A DNA stretch of 60,529 bases from Lingula anatina (Eukaryota; Brachiopoda; Lingulata; Lingulida; Lingulidae): positions 79,051-139,579 of the forward strand of contig NW_019776012.1 in the NCBI RefSeq assembly GCF_001039355.2. Direction: 5' to 3'. The notes beneath the pieces are model-generated. The model was not told where the DNA came from and ran no database searches. It saw nothing but the letters and a program-made list of their open reading frames with translations. Position 1 is the first letter of the stretch; the number at the start of each line of letters is the position of its first letter. Position numbers and translations under genes: made by a program. Positions 1-11,100 of this stretch are shown here, piece after piece.

Positions 1-204
1 AAGAGGTTACACCAGATAACAGGATATTTTATATCAAGGAAGTGCTGAAGTTATCCCTATAAGTGAATGCATACCACTCTGCTATGTAATATACATGAGA
101 GAACAGCTGCTGGAGGGGGGTGGGGGAGCACATTACATCCTTGTTCATTATTCATCAATGGAAAATTTAAGTGGTCTTCCCGTGTGTCTGTTGTATTAAT
201 AATA

Positions 205-252
205 AATTAACTGTGTGTGTGTGTGTGTGTGCGTGCGTGCATGTGTGTGTGT
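205..252. repeat. (GT)n microsatellite
   Basis: Interrupted GT/GC dinucleotide run near the left edge, in the PHKG intron downstream of its second coding exon. Confidence 0.9.
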
Positions 253-354
253 GAACGAAAACTATATTTTTCCATCATTCTCTCTTTAGGTATAAAAAAT
301 TAATTATCCACTTTGTCTCACACCTCTTCCTATGAATGATTAAATAAGGCTTAC

Positions 355-2566
355 TTATATGTGGGTGGCCCGCACACATGCGCAGAATGTTGATTTCTTT
401 CTTTGTTGCAGATTTTAATTCTTCTGCCTGATGGTCTGTAGACTTTTCACAGCTTATGTCTATAATCTTTGCAGCAAATTCTCTACCAGTTGATTTCTCT
501 TTCACTCTTCTCACCGTACTACTGACCCCCCTGAAATAAAGAAAACAAATATGGCTAGTACCCACTTGATTTAAACAAAATTAACTTCTTACATTTCCCA
601 TAACATACAGTTTTCTTGGTAAATCCTAAATTTAAAAAATGATTAACAGGTACTATTAATCATGTGCGATTCATGTAAGTGTTTTAGTTTCTTATACTGA
701 TAAATACTGAAAATAATAATTCTTATATAAATAAGGTGTTTGAATCATTAGTTGTTGTAGTTAGGGAAACAATTTGGTCTAATATCATAGTGTTTAAGAT
801 TGACCGGAACTTCCTTTTTCTTTAAAGTTCTAAGGACATGGTCTCTAACAATTATCTCAGCTTAGCTGTAAACTTACTCAAGAAAAAACTCAGCCAGATT
901 TATGTGTAGTCTAGGTACACAATTTTACATACTTCATTTAATATTCCAAAGCAGAAACAGCAAAACCTAACTGAATCACAGGTTAAATGGTGACAAAATC
1001 CCATTGCTTACATCTTACTTCAAGCTATATTAACTTACGTAGATTCCACTTTACCACAAGCATAACACATTGTATTTTCTAATTGTTCTACTAGTCTCTG
1101 CTTAAAACTTTTCATGCAGGGATCCTGCAGAAGTTTATAAACAGAAGGATGCTTTGAGGGTTGGGCCTAAATGCTGTATTTTGATTGGACAATAAACTTG
1201 GAGGTGTGTCAACGCGTCCTTATAATGGTAACAAAATGAATGTTTAGCCCAGTTTATATCCCATTCATTCAGATTAATGTCTGGACAAATCAGGGTGTTT
1301 TGGACATTAATCGTTTGTGTCCATTCTCAGGGCCAGCTGAAATGCCCCTCAAGGTCATGCATAGCCCATTATCGTGGGTTTGTTTTCAAATGATTTCTTA
1401 GCAGGATAACCACCACCTGTTATTTACATGTTTGTTTGCCGAGTGATGTAATAAGTGGCCTGTAATCATGTACCTACAGTGTTTACTTGTTTTGAGGGGC
1501 TCTAATAAATGATGTCCACTAGTCCAAGAATGATTCCTTTGTTTACATGCCTGGGAATTAATGGCTACTTATCATTGCATTGTGCCTAAAAATAACTTTT
1601 TGGATTGACAGGCTTTCATTTGTGTACACCTGACTCTAGGGACCCAGCATGATGCCCAGTAAACAAAGCCCTTAACATTTATTGAAAAAACGTGGTCAGA
1701 AACATAGCTGAAAAAAATTGGGTCAAAACTGCTGAACACTGTTACAACCCTCCTTCCTAAAAAACTCAGTTTGTCCTTGGTTACCTTTTATCTGAAAAGT
1801 GACTTTTTATCTCTTAATACAGCTGCTCTTGTATTGGATTCTAAATAGCTGTAAGCCTACAGCACTACGTGCCCCCGTACATTATCTTGGTGCTAAGTGA
1901 GGCTTAATCCAGACTCTCTTTACAGAAAGTAGTTTATCATACCGATTTTCATTGTCTGGATACACAGACTTGGATCCATACATGTATAAATCTCAGCTTT
2001 ATAATATGCATGTCAAGGTGGGAATACCAAAAACCAAGACAAACCACATTATGGGTAAAAGTAAAGCCCTGCATTCAAGCATATCAGAAAAAATTATATT
2101 AAAAAAAGGGTGAATTTTCCATAAAAATATTAACTCAGCTTATCTGGACAGGCTGAAATGAACTTTTTGGATATTTTTTTTTGACAACTAGTTTTAAGGT
2201 TTATGACCTCCATCAAGGAGGTTATGCTTTTTGCCTTTGTTAACACCCTAACTCAATACATTACAGATAAATCAGATATTGACTAACTTTGAATCAATAA
2301 CCAATTTTGGTAGTGACGCATAAATTAATGATAATAAATAAGTAACAACCAGAATTGAATAGCCTTGGCATAGGTCTGCACTATCTAATTGTGCTTTTCT
2401 AATTTTTGTTTAAGTTCTCAGATCACCTGTCCCTGTTGCCATGTGCCGCATTCCAATCCAAAACATACCTTCCAAGGATTTCCTTGGGTTCATAACGAGC
2501 ATAAAACTCCTTTGCGACACTCTTGTCTGGCAAATCATGATCTGGTTCGTCCTCGTCGAATGCCAT
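355..2566 (-). CDS. PHKG: Phosphorylase kinase gamma catalytic subunit, N-terminal exons (partial)
   Basis: Catalytic subunit of phosphorylase kinase, which phosphorylates and activates glycogen phosphorylase in the cytosol. Two minus-strand coding exons are visible: 2566-2469 and 530-355. The first encodes an acidic start (MAFDEDEPDHDLPDKSVAKE) and ends in EPKEILG plus AG. The second begins with G, completing Arg, and continues GVSSTVRRV, then AAKIIDI (the VAIK-type lysine), an extended alpha-C region (KKEINILRMCAGHPHI) and a clean donor ATAA|GTAAGC. The join AG|GTATGT to ttatttcag|G is phase-compatible and restores the glycine loop LGRGVSS exactly as in the PHKG family. An in-frame ATG at 2617 is an alternative start; 2566 fits the family better. 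The rest of the kinase and the calmodulin-binding tail lie beyond the left edge. PHKG1 versus PHKG2 cannot be decided here. Confidence 0.9.
531..2468 (-). other. PHKG intron 1
   Basis: Intron between the two PHKG coding exons. It splits the glycine-loop codon for Arg. I see no conserved coding segment in it. It is AT-rich with short inverted repeats, for example GATTAATGTC and GACATTAATC about 20 bp apart near 1272-1312, and a small hairpin near 2200-2225. Confidence 0.7.
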
Positions 2567-3341
2567 CCTGTGGTCAATGACATTGGATAGAAAGGCCAAC
2601 GGATCTTTTTCAATCATTTAAATATAAACTTTGCCTATGCACCAGGTTCATATAGTAACTGTGCTATGATCCTGATTCTTTTCCTGGGTCTGACTGTGTT
2701 TGTGGTCTCCTGGGGTGAGGTCCATCCTCACTGGCACCACACCCGGTCCAGAGTAGCTGATCCTGACCTAGGAGGTCAACAGTTCAGGAAGTTTGTGGCA
2801 CATGGCCCAGAACACATGCAGTGTATTCACGGATTACTCTTGGTGGTGGCATGTATCTGAAATCAAAGACGAAATAAATATAATACAAACACAGCTACAA
2901 ACATCATGTGCTTTTGTAGAGTTTAACATAACATGTGCCCATTCTTTTTTCTGGAATTGGGTACAGCTGCCTACCTGAATATCAATTCTTATAGCTCACT
3001 GATGTCACCTGTACCAACTAATAATAACCAAACAGACATTAACATTCAACAGTTAATCTCCAAATCTCCCCTATAATTAACAACTGTAGTAGAAATGTCT
3101 CTAAAGGTGGGCTCCAGATGAAGGCAATGCTTCCCTGAATGGTTAGAAAAAGCAATTACTACGACTTAAATCAAACTGCTGTAATATCATTAATTTGACC
3201 TTTGGTACTGGGTGCATTCTTTATGTGTTGTGTTTACATGTACCAACAGTATCATTCATAGTAAACAACTCTCTTTCCAGTTGAAATGAGGACACACATG
3301 AGGGGGAAACATTAATAAATAAATCACTTGCTTGTTAAAGA

Positions 3342-3400
3342 TGCCAATTAATGATTAAAACTGTTTTTCCAAGTGCCAATTAATGATTAAAACTGTTTTT
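3342..3400. repeat. 27-bp direct repeat, two copies
   Basis: Two identical 27-bp units (starting TGCCAATTAATGATTAAAAC) at 3342-3368 and 3374-3400, separated by 5 bp. This looks like a local replication-slippage duplication in noncoding DNA. Confidence 0.8.
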
Positions 3401-6400
3401 CTATTCTTTACAGTTGAATAACCGATATCCACTGATGAAATGATAATTATATCATTAACTAAATCACATACTAGCATACTAAAATTTATCATAAAATTAT
3501 CAAAGTTAATGGTACTCGGTCTAAACTTCACACTCAGTCTTTCTTTTTTGAGGCAAATTTAACTTCTCTTTATCATTCCAAAAGGAATATAAATTTTGGT
3601 AGCAGATACCCAGCAGCAGGAAAATACAAAACCAGGCAAAGGTCATTTAGAATTATTGGACCATGTTACATGTATATATATCATTGGGATGAACAGGTGA
3701 CAGATAAACCTTCACTATGATGTTACCATTGGTAAATACCAATTTTAATTATAGACATTATAGGATAAACCTTCAGTAAATGACAACCATTACTAACACA
3801 CTGCATTTACCTATTTAATGCACATAAATAACATGGTTAAACTTTGCACCTCTGCATTAATATGCATTCCCATTGCAGTTGCAGCAGAAAGTTTGTATTA
3901 GGCAGAACATGTTATTGTTATTAACCTCCTTGATAGATTAAAGTACATCAGTGTTTAGAATATTATCCATGGTGATAGTTGCTTGCACTAAGATCTAGTA
4001 CAATATTGAACAACCACCATCTCCTAATGGTTTGTCAGAGTTTCAGTTTATTGCCCCCTTCTATCCAGCTGTGCCAGTGTTGATACTAGAACATGCACAG
4101 GTATCCCAACCATCCAGAGTTCATAGCACCAGAGGCACATGTTTAACTTAAATGTCATTAAAATATCGGGTACACCAGAATGCAAATAGACTACGATCCT
4201 TTTTTCAACAAACTTTTTTTTGCTACATTAAAAGTAAGAAACCCTATGTAAAGAGGGCAAATCCGATCCATAACTATTATCATGATAATGTACGCTTGTC
4301 GGTACAAAAAATCTGGATGCTACTAAAAAAACTAATATCATATACGCATGTCAGATTGAGAACCATAACTAGTAGTCTCCATCAGCAAGGTTATGTAATA
4401 CACGTAGTTTATTAAGTAAGAAGGAAGTGCCAATACCAAGTTTAATCCCTTTACATCTTAGCAATTTTATACCTTACCTATGAACAGGCACTACAGGAGA
4501 CTAAGGTTATCCAGATGTCAGTGATTGATACAAAACCAAGGTTTCTCTTTAACAAATGTCAACTTGAGGGCAGTCAATTTGGCAGTCTACTGGTCAATCA
4601 TACTGCAGCATGTAGCCAAGACAGCAAACTATGCAGACTACTACTGAATTAAGATACATTTTGTATGCATTTAAGTCTGTTTCTGTAATGAGATAAGTAC
4701 AGTAGTCTTTTTGGATCATACACAGTAAGGTTATCTTACTGAAATGCTTCATGATACAGAAACATAACAATATACTTGTTGTTAAACTAAACTGGTGACT
4801 GTGGATCTTTTGAAAGACTGAATATTTCAATAACTCAAATTCTTACAGGTAAAAAAAAATCTTCACAATAAAATGTTTTTAAAGTGTTCACAGCATTCAT
4901 ATTATACACAATATGCATACCGTGCCAAAAGGTATCAACCATGAATCTATTCATTTAAATTACAGCATGCACTTGGCACCAGTAAAAAATTCCCATCATT
5001 TTTACTACACAATGCCCTTCATCGCTTAACTGCTGCATTTTTGTAGCATGCAACTGCACCTATTCTTTAAACCACAATTACGAAGATGAAATAGAGCACC
5101 TGTATATCTTGGTACTTGTGGAGTTAATTGCTGATTCATGTGTCTTCAAAAAAGGAAAAATACTTCATATTTTGAAATTGAATATTGAAGTTATTATCTA
5201 GAAGTTGAAGAAGCTAATGGATATGGTTGTAAATTCAATTATCAACCTGTATTTGGCAACATAAACATGCTGAGAAACCCATTGCATTTTATATTGCAGG
5301 CATAATCTTTGTTATAAAAGGAGGAATTTTAGCCTGCATTGGTTTATAAGCTATAGCAAACATCCAATATAAAAGATGCCACATATAGGGGTCCAGACAT
5401 TCTAATTGGTTTAGGGTTAAACGCTCCATACTCTTCCCTCTTTCTAGGTCATTTCCCAAATTACTCAATAGCATATATTGACCCAGATGTAAAACCTAGC
5501 TGCACTAACAACCATACTTAAAAGTTTGCTTTCTCACTGACATTTATATCTTAGTAAAGGAATAGCTCTCTGTTAATGCTAAATCTAATGCTGGATCTAT
5601 TAGATATACATCTGTGGCTCCATCAGACTAATCTAATTTATACTTGGTATATAGTGGTAACCAGACATATTTTGCACGTTCAGAGCACAGGTGTACTGTA
5701 TGTACAGGTAAAAGTATTGGTAGGCTACTGACACAATACATCATACATATATATCCGCCTGCTGAACATAACCTTGCCAATATAACAGCTACAGGTCTTT
5801 ATAACTCTGCATTTCAAAGTGTTGGGTAAAATGCAAGAAATGAATGCTACAGTATTGAGCATATCTAGCCTTTTTCTTTAATTTTGATGCACTATGATAA
5901 GCTGAAATTGACCTAACATAAGAGTTTATCAATCTTGTCGTTCTGTAATAATACTGTATTTTTCACTTATATAAAATCCCTTGTTTCAACATTCTTTGAT
6001 GTATATCTAATAAAGCGCATCAGCCTTAAAGCCTTTGTAGACTAGAGGCATTGGTCTATATACATCTAGAGAAAAATCAATACAGAAGATACTATTTATT
6101 TTCTGTGCAGACAGCACTGTCTGTAGTTTGTCTGGTTGGCATCAAATAAAAACAAAAGCCCCACCAGTGTTTTAAGATTGACAAATTAAGATAAGCTTAG
6201 AGACATACATGTATGTTTAATGTCACACTAATGAGGTATTAGTCTTTAACTCCATATACACTGGGCTTGTGATTACTTGGAAAATGATGTTTGGTCTACT
6301 TTTACTATTGGTCTGAGGGCATTCTCTTGAGGTGGGAAGATGGTGTCCTGAACGTTCTTGATAATCACTAAAGTTGTATCTTTGTTTCCATCATCAGTCA

Positions 6401-6419
6401 GCTACATGTATGTATGTAT

Positions 6420-6594
6420 CTGGGGTAGCGCTAACACTCATCAATTTAGCGAAATGCTAAAACTGACTTCAATTGGCTAAAGGAAAAGGGCTTGATTTGA
6501 CATGTTTTAGCCAAATTATAACCATTTTGATAACAAATTGACAAAAATGTGGTGATATGGCTAAGCGAAAAAAAAATTGCTAGCGCTACCCCAG
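6420..6594. mobile_element. MITE-like element with 14-bp perfect terminal inverted repeats
   Basis: A 175-bp segment starts CTGGGGTAGCGCTA and ends TAGCGCTACCCCAG, perfect inverted repeats. The interior is AT-rich and non-coding. Flanks are tgtatgtat on the left and tgtatgata on the right, so a target-site duplication is possible but not clean. A non-autonomous DNA transposon is the simplest reading; no transposase is present. Confidence 0.65.
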
Positions 6595-7388
6595 TGTATG
6601 ATAGTGTTCAAAAACTTCTATAGCAAAAAGTTATTTCATTATGGCATAATAAGGTCTCTAGAGTCTCATGACACTCCCTGATGAATCTCACAGGTCATAA
6701 AAATCTACTAAGATGCTCAGCATGCAGTAGCATCTGGGCATGTAACATTTGATAATAGCCTTTCTTCTGTACTGGTAGTAAGCATATCAGAGAGTTAACT
6801 TCAAGCCTATCTTAACCACACAGCAACAAACTCATGTGCAGAGGGCTGTCTTAGTGCTGGAGATATAGTGAATGCAAACAGGCAACCAAGCCAGAGAAGT
6901 ACTTAGAAGTATGAGGTTACCAAATCTGCCTGGTTTTAGTGGCTGTAGAACTTACTAGAAGGCTTGAAGGGTCGCGGCTCCCATCAAGTAATTTTTTTTT
7001 TTTTTTTGCAATGTAGTTATCAAGCAATTATCAAAAACCTTTTGAGTGTCTCTTTAATCAATCAATGTATTGAGATAACAGGCGAGCTTAGTATTCTATA
7101 TATCCTTAGAACACTATTAAGTGACTATATAGTATACACTACATTGTGCAGTTAAGTAGTAATGCCAATGTATTTTTCTTACTACTCCGTTTGAGACAAA
7201 ATCATATGAGCATTCCATAAAGACAACTTTGTCTATCTATATACAATTGGACTGTAAATCATTTAACATTATTCAGCATACTGCAGCATACGCCCCGTTG
7301 TTTATATCAAGTAATAAAACATGAAAAGTGGGTGATACTCACATCGACAGATTTCCTGTCCAAAAGCTAGTACTTGATGGCAGCCGTT

Positions 7389-7396
7389 TTACGTCA
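7389..7396. promoter_or_regulatory. CRE/bZIP-like site TTACGTCA
   Basis: TTACGTCA (reverse TGACGTAA) lies about 200 bp upstream of the proposed HPS4 first exon, in the interval that separates PHKG from HPS4. The same octamer occurs in the CARD-gene promoter at 29821. As a single 8-mer it is weak evidence. Confidence 0.35.
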
Positions 7397-7586
7397 CTCT
7401 TACCTTCGACATGACATTTTGACCTATATATTTTCTACACTTCCTATGTTGCAAACCCCGCTCATTAAGAAGGATACACAAGCTGCTAACTTCGTTCTAA
7501 AGATTTTAAGTCTCGTTTGCACAGTTGCAGTAAAATGTCGTAGTAATTTGCAAAGTAATATCACTTTGGAAGTCGTTAAATGGTAG

Positions 7587-7617
7587 TCACATGATCAGAA
7601 AATGGCGACGCACGTGA
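7587..7617. promoter_or_regulatory. Paired MiT/TFE-type E-boxes at the HPS4 5' end
   Basis: TCACATGA (7587-7594; an M-box read in reverse) is followed 16 bp later by CACGTGA (7611-7617, a CLEAR-like E-box). MITF/TFEB-family factors bind such sites at lysosome and lysosome-related-organelle genes. HPS4, the adjacent gene, acts in biogenesis of those organelles, so the pair is a plausible control site. Only sequence similarity supports it. Confidence 0.4.
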
Positions 7618-7641
7618 GATGATAGCTTGATTTGCTGCAAG
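7602..7641 (+). other. HPS4: HPS4 5' UTR exon end with uORF MATHVR-stop
   Basis: A seven-codon open frame, ATG at 7602 to TGA at 7620-7622, encodes MATHVR. It is followed by a consensus donor CTGCAAG|GTATGT (exon end 7641). The next exon likely begins at 8004 after a pyrimidine-rich acceptor (tttccttatacag) and carries the main HPS4 start at 8108. The spliced leader would therefore hold this uORF ahead of the main ATG. The transcription start is not defined. Confidence 0.45.
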
Positions 7642-8107
7642 GTATGTGTATCAGAATGAAAATTTTTAGATCTAGATTTATTTTTCAAAACTAAGACTGC
7701 TTGATTGGTTTTATGCAATCTGGTGGCTACATTCGTTTACGTGAACTCAAAGCATATGCTAATGCAAAAAAGCATTGTGTGTGTCCAGGTTAAGCAAGTT
7801 AATTAAAACAAAATTTTAAGTTGACGTTATATCTAGGTCTTGACGTTGATTGATCTACATTTGATACAACTTGTTGCATCTATTGTGCGTTCAGGCAAAC
7901 TACGGAATATGAAAGTGTTAAAACGTCTGTGCGGTAACCTGTTTTTAACATGTTGATGTGATTTTATTGAATTCAAGGTGAATATATTTCTTTCCTTATA
8001 CAGTGCACATTGCACCAGTATGATCCAGGCAGACTGATAACAACTGTTTTTGTAAACCACAAGTTCTGTTATTGATGCCACAATAGAAGTAGCAGTAGGA
8101 AGATCAA

Positions 8108-11100
8108 ATGGCGACTCATGTCAGGTGAGTGTAAGTTAGCAGGATGTCAGCGCAATGAAAAGAAATTGATTACACGTACATACTGTATACTAGTACATGT
8201 ACCATTCTGATTTTTATTTAATATTCAGTTGTAAAAATCAAATGATATACTACCAGTAGGAGCAGTGTTTAAACAGTCAAAATGGCTAGAACTGATTTAA
8301 TATTGTTTAAAAACTTTAAATTCAACAATTTGTATTTTCAGCCCGGAGGCACAGATGTTCTTCATCTATGACCACACCTACCTGCAGAAAGAGGAGGATG
8401 ACCTGAAAGATGCCATCATTTATTTTGCACCAAATACTGTAAATATTTCCTGATATTCAGTGTTAAAAATGTTTATTATTTGGGCCTGTGTACCTTAACA
8501 ATTATTAAAGTTTGGCAGAATTTTTTAAAGCTGAAATATTGACTAATCTGTGATGTAATATTTCCCCTTGGAAAAACTATTTATTTTGAGCAGTAACCAC
8601 TTCCAACAAGTCTAAGGCTTAATTTGTCTCAAATTCTAGTTTTCTTGACTTGCTGACAAGTTGTTCAGTATTTTTCATAATAGAGGTTAAAAGCTAAAAG
8701 ATCAAAGGTGTTTTAGATACTGTTGCCCATTTTGATTTATATCCTGTTATGCATATATATATATAGTTGAGTCAAAAGTTGAAAGAGGAATGAAATACTT
8801 CTAGGTTGACATCAATGAGCAGTGTGCCTTGTGTGGCCAGTTGATGGGAATGGTGGGATTCTTCAAACATTTTACTGGGACAACACCTAAGTTTTTCAGG
8901 CTTCGCACAGAGGTGTTTGTTGTGAAACATGTTGGGAAATATACCTTGGTATGTTTTTTTTTAAATTTATTTTGTTCATTATGATAGAATTTTTGTAGAG
9001 CGATCGATTTTTCAAAAATTGCACCTGGTGGATTTATTTAAGTGCTTTAATAAAACATCAATGAGATCATTTCAACTTTGTGAATAAAGATATATGCATC
9101 TGAAGTGAAATGCGAAATTATAACAAAAGAAGATAGAATGTGAAATAGCAAATAAGGGGTATAGTAGTGAGTGCCAAATGATACACATTCTAACAAATCA
9201 ACTTGCAAATGCTTTTCTCATTTACTTATTTCACTTACGTCACAGTTACATGATGAAGCTGTGGAATTTACATGTACAAGTATCTGTTATTGTAGCTTGT
9301 ATCTTACGTTATTCCCCAGGCCATGGCAGGAGATCTACAGGAACCAGAGGCTTCACTCAAGAAGAAATTAGATAACCTTTACACTTGCTTTGTCTTTTTT
9401 ATGGGAAATTTGGAATTACTATTTCAGGTGAGTTAACTTGATTTAACTGGTAAAACAGGACATTCCATTTGTTTGTATACAATTTTAAGATGGCATCCAG
9501 TTTTCAATGTATAAATCCTAACGTGAATTTAAAAGCAATAATACACAATCAAAGGTTCATAATTTTTATGTACTGACATTATTTATGTCAAGAGGAGATA
9601 TGAGATATTAGATGATTTACTCATTGATATTATCTTAATTTTGTAGCTATGTGATGGTGAAAGAGACAAATTTGTCTCCAGCATGCAGGCAGTGTGGGAT
9701 TGTTACTTGCCATTCTCCAGGTTTTATGGGGATGCTGTGTCGGCTGCTTTTGAATCATTGCCGGTCATCGAACTACCAAAGGTGTTGAAACCATTAATGT
9801 GTCTAGGAGATTTCTGAAAAAATATTACCAAAAGAAAACTTTGCTTACGATCCCTGGCATGATTTTAATATATTGTCTTTGTAGTTCTAGAATTCATGTG
9901 TTTCTAAGTAGCAGTGTTTCACTTTGCCATCAGTTACTTCATGTAAGATTTAGGAAAATATTCAAGGTGTATTTATGAAGTATATTTTACTAATTGTTTT
10001 TTTTTTCTAATTCAGTCTGGATCTAACTTGTTCGTCAAAGCATCTAGCTTGCTGCAGGCCAGTCAAAGAAGACCAGGAGTTTTGGCAGGATGTCTACTCT
10101 TTAAGAACAGGTATGTATTAGAAGTATCTTAGTTCTTCAATATTGAGCCATTAGACAAGACTCTCAGCGTGCAGTGAAGTTTCAATTCAAAAAAGAATTA
10201 TGTATACTCCACATGAGATAAACTGTTAAGGGTTACTGCAGTTTTGTAGACTGTTTTATTGTTTTCAGTCTGTTTTTGTTTCTGTGTTTGAATATAAACA
10301 CTGTTATTGAGCCATTTCCAAACATGTGGAATGTAGCAGCATAAGGTGTCTTTGCATGTTTCTTCTCAGTCAAGTATTTGCCACACTATACTTGTGTTTG
10401 AATTTTTAGGGTACTAGTAACACAGCTGTCTCAGGATCTTACCGCCAGGCTGCTGCTTATTAAACCGCAACAAAGTCATGTATGTATTTTTTTAATATAT
10501 TGATTTGCTTTAATCTTTAACCTATTCTGATGATGTAATATGAAACTTATCGTATAAGTTATTGACAATTTTTAGAATATTAGGTACTTTATATACTTTT
10601 TCTGTGGCTTGCTGAACACTAGTCCATTCTTTTCTTTTTTTATTTTATTTTATTTATTTATTTATTTTTTGCTGTTAATTTCTTGCAGATTTTTTTTTAA
10701 TCACAACATATGTTATTTTTAATTCCAGCTTCCATGTCAAATATTTGAGCCAGGTGAGGTTGAAATTCTGTCTCATTTACTCAGTGATTCATCTTATATT
10801 GTAACCTTAAGAACATCTCATACAGGTTTTGTGTCCAGAACCTGATTGCTTTTTCTTCAAATTAAAATGGCAGTAGTGATGGAAAAAAAATTAATGCTTT
10901 CAGTCCTGTTGAAAAACATATACCTTAATTATTAATATAGCAAGTCATTAATGCATTTATTTGAATGAAAATTTCAGACTTCAGCCTCCCCAAAGGTGTG
11001 AGAATTCTGTCAGTGTACTTGACAGTGGAAGAATTTTTCAGCGTCACACCGTGGTTGACCAAAGTCGGGCGGCGGCACTATGCTACCACAGACTTCAGAA

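Larger units (their letters stand above)
2567..7380. other. Upstream/5' UTR-intron region between PHKG and HPS4, no coding exon seen
   Basis: About 4.8 kb with no recognisable coding segment; the short open frames here show no conserved motifs or splice context. It probably contains 5' UTR intron(s) of PHKG, whose promoter is likely in the CpG-containing stretch near 7.4-7.6 kb. Contents seen: a 27-bp direct repeat at 3342-3400 and a MITE-like inverted-repeat element at 6420-6594. Confidence 0.5.

Noticed and set aside
4152-4415. 87-aa plus-strand ORF between PHKG and HPS4
   Set aside because: No similarity or splice context recognised; composition is like surrounding noncoding DNA.
7374-7586. 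70-aa plus-strand ORF upstream of HPS4
   Set aside because: No recognisable motif, and it overlaps the likely promoter; treated as chance.
9235-9245. Further TTACGTCA sites (9235, about 21699) as regulatory elements
   Set aside because: They lie in introns; the number found is close to chance expectation for an 8-mer in 60 kb.
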